In this document: in pieces, positions 11,590 through 21,700 of the stretch | Layout: each line of letters starts with the position of its first letter | Position numbering within the stretch: the stretch's first letter is position 1 | Assembly (NCBI GenBank): GCA_964036665.1 | Contig: OZ038532.1 | Coordinates: 434,001-498,000 of the forward strand | Reading direction: 5' to 3' | Length of the DNA: 64,000 nucleotides | From: Gordius sp. MW1 | Taxonomy: Eukaryota > Nematomorpha > Gordioida > Gordea > Gordiidae | The notes under the pieces: model-generated | The model's input: only the letters and a program-made list of their open reading frames with translations | Database searches by the model: none | Told to the model about the DNA's origin: nothing | Translations under genes and position numbers: made by a program

Positions 11590-12225
11590 GTTTTTAAAAA
11601 GATGGGGCCAAGTTCCAAAGAAGATATCTACTTTGAAATTAGCACTGGGGAAACTACCCTTATAAAATTAGCAGCATTGGGGACAGGGATGGGCAACAGA
11701 CTTGCAACGCATAAGCTCACCATCATTAAAGTAATGTCTGCTGAACAACATCAGAAGAGAGGACTCACGATTGCAGTGAGGGGACATTGTGTGTGCAATA
11801 TAAATAAGTGACGAGGATGGTGACCACGAACCTTCGTTGAATTTTTAGTCACGGTCGAGTAATGTTACTATTCATACATATCCACTTGCCCAACAATGCG
11901 TGGAGAGAGGGCTGGGTCAAGCTTGAATGACCATGATAAGGGCAAGCAAGCATATAACCGTTATCTACACTCTTGGCGACTTCAATTAATGAAATGTACA
12001 CTGGACAAGGGGTTGGGGGTGGGTGCTTTTGTCCCCCCCTCCCTATGTGGCCCTCGAATAAATTTTCCTCCATTTTAATTTCAAAGTTATAATACGCTGC
12101 ACGGTCGAGAGCATCTTCCTTTGTCTTAGCGAGGCAGCCATTACATTAATTACGTCGAGTCCAGGGGACTTATCAATTTCATTCCAGTCAAGATAATGTG
12201 TGGTAAGTCGCGATATTTTAGCCAT
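11590..12225. other. unexplained moderately GC-richer segment
   Basis: This piece stands out from its AT-rich surroundings and has open frames on both strands: 11602-11811 plus, and 12043-12225 and 11849-12073 minus. No recognised domain and no convincing splice structure link them. It could be a retroelement fragment, a noncoding RNA gene or exons of an unknown gene. Confidence 0.3.
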
Positions 12226-12730
12226 TTTTGCACGAATTTTGATTTATATGAATATAAAAATACACATTTAGGACACTTTTCAAGACGCAAATTGCAATTG
12301 GATTCTCCGAGTGAAAAAACCTTTGAAATTTACTGGTTGTGGGTGATGTTTGTGCCTCTAGTGCCATGTAAAAATAATCAAAAATATAATCATGACTAGA
12401 TCCACACTCATCCCTCAAGATTAGTTAACACACACACAAGAATCTTAGCAAATTCGGAATGTCAAGAAAAGTTTTTAAAAATGTCCGCACAGGTGAATGT
12501 AACCTGGTAAGATGTAAATTTGTTAACCAAAAAACCGTACAAAAATTATTTCATCACCGGGTACACATTCATCAATGCGGGCTATATACAATTCACATTT
12601 TTAACTGAAAATTTTTATACATTTTTTTGTGTAATATTTCGCGTATACTAATTTAACATATATCGTAGACAATTTGAAAATAAATATTTTTCAACTAAAT
12701 TTACAATGAAAATGTATGATGTGTTAAATA

Positions 12731-15700
12731 TCATGGTTCCAATGGCCTTTTCACGCCTCTTTCTACATTTTTAGCCGGCTCGGGAAAGCTCGGTTTTAAT
12801 GGAATAGGTATATGAGTTTCAATGAATTTGAACAAGAATTCTGCCGTCACTGGTTGATGAATGCTTTGCCAAACGCCTAAAAAATAAAATATTTTTTTTA
12901 CCATTTCCAAATCAAAAATATAAACTAACTTTCATGAAAATCAAAAAACTAGATCAAAATTTTAGCCATTTTTTAATCACCTTTTTTATACATAAAACTT
13001 AATTGTAGTTTTTCCTAAAAATTAAAACAAAACCAATTATAAAAAAGGAACTTAAATTTTAAAATCTTCGTTAAATTTAGGTTTATCAACTTACATATAA
13101 GATATTATCAAGTATAAAACTCTAATTTTTTCAGTTTTATGTTGTTGTATTTAACGGAAGTGCTGGGACTATTACCTTTAACCGTAGATATGTGATTTGG
13201 GAAGGATTTATCGGGCCTGGTTCTCATAAATTTCCACTGATTATTTTCAATTTTACACTCTATTATTTTGTCGTGATAAGCTCGAAGTTCTTTCGTCACC
13301 TATCGTGTAAGTATGGTTAAGTGTCGAGCGGGCATAAGTATGTTTTAAAAATAAAAAGTTGAAAAAGTTTTAACCTTAATTTGAGCAAATGGCTTTTCGT
13401 AACCACCAACATAGAGATAGCCCTTGTGTTCCGTCACCATCCTTTGGCAAACAAATACGCAAAATTTAGTCATTTTGTATTACATTTTACACGGGATTCA
13501 ATCTCTTATTTTTTACATTTTAATATAAAAATTTCAAAAAGTTATCATTTTGTCCCTCCCTAAATCATTATTGCTCCCCTCTAGTTCCAATCCTGGCTAG
13601 GCCTTTATATTCAAAGGGCCTAATTACCTGCCAATTATTATAAAATTTACACATAGACTGATGGGTTAAAAAGTTTTAAAAGTTGAGTGGCTTAAAACTG
13701 TTAGCATAGGGGATTTTGATTTGAACTCTGGCATAAGCGTAGCAAATAGTTCATAAAAAGACTTTAAAGATAGTCCTATCCCTAAAACCAAATCGACATT
13801 TTAACTTACCCAATATACAAATTGGCACTTTACGGGTAAAAAAATACAAAAAACGTTTTTTGTAAAAACTTTTACTTTAACGCAAACAAAGTGAATTTTA
13901 AAGATAGATTTTATCCATGAAAATAAGGTTAAACTTACCCATATTTAGATTCCTTGACAACCTTCAGTTTAAAATCGACGGAATTGAGCTCGGGTGGTTT
14001 CCATTTAAGCACCTGATCCCAACGCCCAAATTTGTAAGGCTATATGACAAAAATTTGTCAGAATTTACAATAAATTTTTATTTTAGTAAAAGATAGGTCT
14101 GTCTCTGTGGTCGTAAACTTAGCGCTTTTCAATAAAAATAACTTGGCATAAATCGGTTTATTAATACCTCGTTGATGGGTTGGAAAACGAGGCCGTCCAT
14201 GGCGTGGGAGAGTTGCTTGGTAAAATTTCCTTGCCACAACTTAGAACGAAAATAGATGAAAGATAAAATAAGTGTAACTAAGAAATGTTTAAAATTAAAA
14301 TGCTCGAGGATTTGTGCTGGTGAGTTACTTCCCAACAACAATTAATTTATGATGAAAAATCGATTGAACTTTTAAAATCCCAAATTTCCTTTAAATTCAC
14401 GTTACGCTTTCGGGTTTTATTATTATTAATTTAACGATAAAAAGTATGAATCCCAGTGTAGGCTATATCTTACAGTTTACAAAAATCATTAAATGAGTTT
14501 TAAGTAGAATAAGATTATAAAATAACGAAAAATATGGTGCTAATGTAGTTATAATATAAATAATCTTTTTTTCTATATTAGCTATTAATTGATTTTTAAA
14601 TAGATGGAAGCGAAATTTAAACATTTATAATTAATGCAAGCTTAAATAAGGTTGATTAAAAAACATTTTGTTATATTTGCTTGGGCTGTAGAGGTCAGAG
14701 AGCAGAAAATACCGGCCCGCTCGGGCAACTGTCTTAAAATTAGACTTTCAGGCGGGCCGGACGGGCACAATAACAAGATTCAGGCAATTCGGGTTCAATG
14801 AGATTTTTTTATAATAATGTAATATTTTGTCACGTTTGGTATCAATTTAATTTATACTCAATTCAGGACATCCTTTAAATTTATAAGCCCGTTCTGTCGG
14901 CCCTAGACCCTTCCTTCCATCTTTAATTAATGTGCGGTACATTAATAAAAACAAATATTCCAGGCATACCTAAAGGTTTTACTAGGATTTATTTCAATTA
15001 GCTCAATGAGCATGGCAAACCAATAATTGATTATTGGAAATTGATTACTATTGAAAAGAACAAGATTTTGCCCTCCCCCACCTTCACCCAAATCAAAAGA
15101 CCACATATGAGTTATATCAAAAATCTGTCTCGTTATTTCTAACGCGCACCGCACCATATCATCGAATACAGAATAGAGTTAATGATTACCTTTATATAGA
15201 ACCCCAGAAAGACCAAAATGTTTGGCATGAAAGGCAAAAATTGCTAAAGTCTCACTTGTTGCTGCACCATAAATATTTAAAGTCCCTGGTATTTTATCTA
15301 CGAAATCACTTAAGAAAGGGCACTAGTCAACGAAGGTAAGTGGAAAATTCAAAAAAAGTTAATTGTTAGCATAAACATATTATGTAAAGTATTCCTTATA
15401 AATTCATTAAATTAATGACTTATCAAAACATAATTCAGTTAACGATTAATTGTGGATTTATAAATGCTCTACAAAATTTTCTGATCCAATTTACGGATAA
15501 AATTTTAAACCCGTAATAATCAGTCTCCTTACCAAACCAATGTGAAGTGTTAAAAGTGACCTTTATTTTTAATATGAGAACCGCAAAATATTTTTTCACA
15601 AAACTATGACTTAGGAAAATAAGTTGGGTGATATCAAATCATTAAGGAGATTGACCAGCCTAGGGACCAGAAAAGCCCATCCCGCTCGGCCCGTGGCCCG

Positions 15701-18700
15701 GGCAACTGTCACAAATTTAGATTTTCGGGCGGGCCCGGCGGGCACCATAACAAGATTAGGGCAATTCGGGTTCAATGATGTTTTTAAGTAATGTGTTATT
15801 TTGTTTTTGTGTATTATTTAGTCACTTTTTTATTTGATTGTATAGTAGTTGTTAGTCCTATTTCTTATTCAATATTAGACTAAAATCTAAATTTTCACAA
15901 ACTTTACTGCCAAAAACATACACTTAGAAGAGCCCGGACGGGCATTTTGGGTATAAAATTGGAACGGGCAGGAATCGGACATATAAATTGAAACAAATCT
16001 GACTTTCGGTAGGTCAAACTAGGAGCTATCGAAAATAGCGCTAAATTTTAAAACGTGCAAAAATTTATAAATTGCACCAGACCCATCTTGGCTCGCCCTT
16101 GGTTCATCGTAATTACACTGTTAAAAGACTTTTAGGGCCAAATATTCACAGGTAACGTCATAAAATCCAAACCTGCAAATGTTCTATCGAGAATATAAAA
16201 CGAAATTCTTTAATTAAAAAATAGGAGGATGGTATATTGTTAAAAGCATTGCTTGATAGGCTCAGAGTACAGATCAAGAATTATCCCAAAACTAAGCCCA
16301 TACAAGTTTTTTCGATACTAACCTAATACTTTTGTGGTTAATATTAAATTTGCAAATTAAATATGTTCGATGAAGGCGGGAACTCATACATTTAATGAGA
16401 ACTTATCATAAACTAAATTCAACATTTTAGTGATATTTTTACCTGGGCACACTCTAAACTAAATTTAAAATTTACGAAAAAATGATTGGATAATAGAGAC
16501 GAGCATGGGCGCCGCCAGGATTAGAAATAGAGGGGGGCAATAATGATTTAGGGAGGGGCTAAATGATAACTTTTTGAAATTTGAGCCTTAATTACACTAA
16601 ATTTTAAATATTTTTTTGGCATGGGGGGGGGCCGCCCCTTCCTGCCTCTCCCGAGCTACGCCCATGGAAACGAGCTTCAAGGTAACACAAACTAACACAT
16701 GACTGTCATAACGCACGTTTAGTTGTTGATGCACCAAAAAGGATCATTAATGTTATAACACAAGCAGAAGTTCACAGTCATTAAAATCCCGCACAAGTTT
16801 CCACGGCAATTATTCAAAAATTATAAGTTGGACAGGACGGACAGACAGGACAGAAGAAAACACAGCCAAAAACGAGCGCATAAATTGCATAGCGATTAAT
16901 ATTGCAAATACAATTACCAAATACACTTAAAAATCCAATGTTGACAATACGCATATTAGCTCATTTTTAACTTGAATATTTGAGCCGCCACCAAAAAATG
17001 AAATAATTTAAAGGATTGCCTTAGAACTGGTCTATGAAATCGACGAAAACCGCAGTGTTTTTTTGGTAATAAAACAAAATTATTTGCCACAAAATGACAA
17101 AAAGCATAAAAAATAGTAATTTAACCATACACTACATAGAAACATAGATTGCTCATGTCGTATGTTTCATGTGGCAAAATGAGTACCATTAAATCCACCA
17201 TTTTGAATTTAATTATTTCCCATGTCTTTTCGCAGTGAATTTACAAAAGAATGTTAATAAATGATTATTTAATAAAATGCAGATGGCACTAAATTGCTTT
17301 AGTATTTTTATTTTTTATGAATTCCGTAAAAGATATATAGTTTTTAATGTTTAACTAGTTCTATATTTTTTTTATTAAGTTTTAAAAAAACTATAACTAA
17401 TCAAAATTACTATATAATTTTTATAACCTTCCCTTATTTCTGCACATTTCAAAATGGCGGAAAAGGGTACACTCATTTAAAGTTGATGAGCAGTCTATCT
17501 AGTCTTTAAATTTATTTGCCAAAAACTGTAATGGTTATTTTTTCGCTCTCTCTCTCGCTTAAAATAACCTTATGTGCTTCGGACAGTGGCCAAAATGGCT
17601 TGGCTCTCACACTCATAGATTCCTTATTTTTGTCAATTTTATTTTCTGAAGCCGCGACGGTCCGTGGAAATATAATTTCTTTTTCGATACACAGTAACCT
17701 GATGTCAAAATTGCTTTTCCAAACTTCGACTTTCTGAAAATAAAGCAAAAGACAAATTGTAAAGTGCAAAATAAATAAAAATTATTTCATAAAAAAATTA
17801 TAAAACTCACCTCAAACATAATGATGTCGTAAATGAGGTACCGAGGGATGGGCTTACCGTCTATCTTATCAATCACCATTTCCTAAAACCATAAACGGAA
17901 TAAAATATTTCAAAATTAAAAAAAAAATTAAAAAAGTAACACTAAATATGGAGTAAAAATAAAAAATTTATAATTTTACTCCGTCTAAAAGGGTATTTGT
18001 GAGCAAATTTTCCGGACTTTTGCGTTTGGGGAAAGTTAAATGAGGAACTTTGAAATAACGATTATCCCTGTCGATCATGAAAACTTTTTCACCGTGTATG
18101 AGCATCATGTATCTGAAATATTTCGTTTTAAAAGACATTTTCGTTAAAAAATTCACGATTCACATTCGCATCCTAAACATATATTAGTTTCACGTATATA
18201 ATTAAAAAAATTGATGTAGCTAAAGTTTAAATAAAACCTCTCAAAAACGCATTTTTGTTGCTTCTACAGGTAAAAACAAACGCTGTAAAAGGACACCATT
18301 TTATATCTGGCCTTATCTAAATGTCCTATTTATTTTTTTAAACTAAATTTGACATAGACGAGCAAAACCACTATTCTTCACACGGTTTTACTAGAAATAC
18401 AGTGTAAAACATACACCCATAGTCGACATAGACTGCCATGTTTCACATGATAAAATGTGTATCATTAAATCCACCATTTTGAATTTAACTATCTTCCATG
18501 TCTTTCTGCAGTGTACCCCATCGTTAAACATAAAAAGGAAGATTTTATATAATGCAGATGACACTAAATTGCTTTAACATCATCACAATATTTTTATTTT
18601 TTTTTAAATTTCGTAGATGATTTATATTTCAAAATGCTGTTTTTAATGTTTAACTAGTTAAAAATACTTTAATTAACCAAAACGACTATAATTATATATC

Positions 18701-21700
18701 CTTTCCTTATTTGTGCACATTTCAAAATGGCACAAAGACGATAAACTTAATTAAAGCTGATGAGCAGTCTATCTAGTCAATGCATACACATTTGGTAATT
18801 TATACAGTAAAAATAAACTAATTAAATATGATTATTTATAAAAAAAGTTAAAATAAAATGAGAATGAACCTAGTTCCGTCAGCTTTCCAACTGACTTTAT
18901 ACGGAATTTTGGCCATAAATTCCAGATTTTCTATCGACATCGAAACGGGTTGACTACCGGGAAACGATTTTCTAAGGCAAAAAATAAGGACAATTAATAT
19001 ATGTAAATGAATTTTTAAATATAAAAACTCCTTTTTAAAATTAACTTGTATATCAAAAACAAGATTAAGCAGAAAAAAATAAAAAGAAATCGTGAAAATT
19101 TATTATGTTCTGAACTAAATATGGAACATAGGTGTAAGTAGTTTCTTTCAAGGAAAATAATATGCTTTCTAAAACTATATATTTCATTGCATTGAGACGA
19201 TGTTCAATATAGTATAAAAAGGAAAACTCGGTATTTTTAAGAATATATCAAATTTATATGCAAGTAGTTAAATTCTGTAAAAATAGGCAACAAGATGTAA
19301 TAGAAAACTTGTAGAAATCGAAAGGACTTGTTGAACGATACAACTTTACTCGGCCTATTTTAGATGATAATGATATAAATCTTCGTATTTTAACAATGTA
19401 TGTCTTTTTTGTATTACGCTTATATATGTAACTTTGTTTTCGTTAAAATAAACTTTTTAACCATAAAAATTTATTTTTTACTTTTTAACACCACACATCT
19501 CTTTGCACATGGTACGGAAGGCATTTAGTTCTATTGAATCCGTTAGTTGTTCTAAGGACAACCCCTCCATGAAGGCTGAATTAGGCTAAATTTATAATAT
19601 TTAACACAAAAATATTACCAACAAATATAATTTTAAGTTATTTTATATGAATATAATCAAAAAGTAGGATAATAATTAAGGACAAACCATATAACATAAA
19701 AAGGTACTTTATACCATTAAAATTAGGATACTGTTTGTTTGAATAAGAATTTCTAAATTTTTACTACTCATCAACTTCAAATAAGTGTACCTTTTTCTCG
19801 CCATTTTGAAATGTGCGCAAATAAGGGAAGAGCATATTGATTATAGTATTTAAGGTTATCTAAAGTGTTTTTAAAATTAATAAAAAAAATTATTAAACTA
19901 GTAAAACATTAAAAACAGCATTTTAATATATATTATTTACAAAAATAAAAAACGGTGATAAAGTGATGTTAAAGCAATTCGGTGCCATCGGGATTTAATC
20001 AAATAATCCTTTATTAACATTCTTGTTTATTTAATTGACTAATGAGGAAGGTAACTTCACTTTTTCTATTATAACATTGGGTAACTGCAAAAAGAAATGG
20101 GAGATAGTTAAATACAAAATGGTGGATTTATTGGTACACAGTTTACCCCATATGAAACATGTGACATGAGCAGTCTAGGTTAGTGTTGTAAAAACGACTG
20201 TTTTGGTCGATCGACCATTGGTTTTAGTCGACTAAACATAAACAGAGCAAAGGTTTTTTGGTCTGTTTTTCTTAGTCGACTTTTAGGCTTAGTCAAAATG
20301 TGAAAAACAGGCCAGAGTAGACCGTTAATGTTAGTTGAACCAAAGGGCGACCAAACAAAACCCAGATCTTTTTAAATCACTAATCTATGTAGTCTGTGAT
20401 GGCATCTAAGTTGAAATACAGGCAAAAGTTTGCGATAATAAGATCTAGGGGTTAAAAAGTCTACAGCTTTAAGTTGTCCAATACCAGCAAAATTTTATGA
20501 TTTGTTAAAAATTTGTAAAATCATAAAATACGGCTTTAAGCGAGTTTTCTTCCGTGATATTCGACGCGATTTCCTCATTCTCCAAATCGTTTAAGGGGCC
20601 CGAAGCAGAATCTAAAAAGAAAATTTCGCAAAAAAGAAGTGTTATTATCTTGCAAAAAAACGAGCAAAATGATGAAAAATTAGTTTTCAGCCACAACCTA
20701 GCTCATAAAGTTGTAAAAACGGCTGGATTTTGTTTGGTCTTGGTTCAACTTAAACTAACGGTCGACACTGGTCTGTTTTTAAGTTTCGACTAAGTCTAAG
20801 AGTTGACTAAGAAAAACAGACCAAAAATAACCGTTGTTGGTCTCATTATGTGTAGTCGACCAAAACTAAAGGTCGATCGACTAAACAAAACCTAGCCGTT
20901 ATTACAACACTAGGCTGTGTCAAAGCCCGGCTCTTTGTATACATAAAAATTGTGTTATTTTATTTCAAAGATTGTTCCAAGCGTTGTAAAAACGGCTGGA
21001 TTTTGTTTGGGACTTTGGTTCAACTGAGACTTACGGTCCATTCTGGTCAGTTTTTCAAATTTCGACTAAGCCTAGAGGTCGACTTAGAAAAACAGACCAG
21101 CCTTTGGTCCGTTTAAGTTGAGTCGACCAAAACTGAGGGTCGGTTGACCAAACGAAACCCAGCCTTTAAAGTTTTTGATAAATAAGGGACTTGCCCCAAT
21201 CTGGTCTGGGGGGAGCAGCGGGAGTATCGGCTACATCGTCATACCTACTGAAGAGCTCGTTCAAGTAATCTTGCTTGTATATTCCAGGCGGTCGGGCCTA
21301 GTGAGGAAAAATAATAAAAATCTATTATTTATTGTGACAGAATTTAGGACTAAAATTATGTGACCCAAGTTTCATTTTTTTAACTTACTAAAACATGCCT
21401 TACCAAAATTAATCGATCTGTTATATCAACTAGCGTTAAATTTCTCCGTAATTTAATATAAACGATTATTTCAAAGTGTATTAATTTAATGTTTACTAGT
21501 CATTTATTAATAGAAGGCGATTTATAAAATACCAAATCTGCCCCACCCCATCCCTTAATTATAATAAAAGCATAGAGTGTCTATCAAACGTAAGTTTTTT
21601 ACACATCAATATTGAGGCTTGATTGGTCTGACGTACAACTAAACACACGCTAATCCCCTTATTTTTGCAAAGATATTCCGCTCATTTTTGCAGTCAGAAC

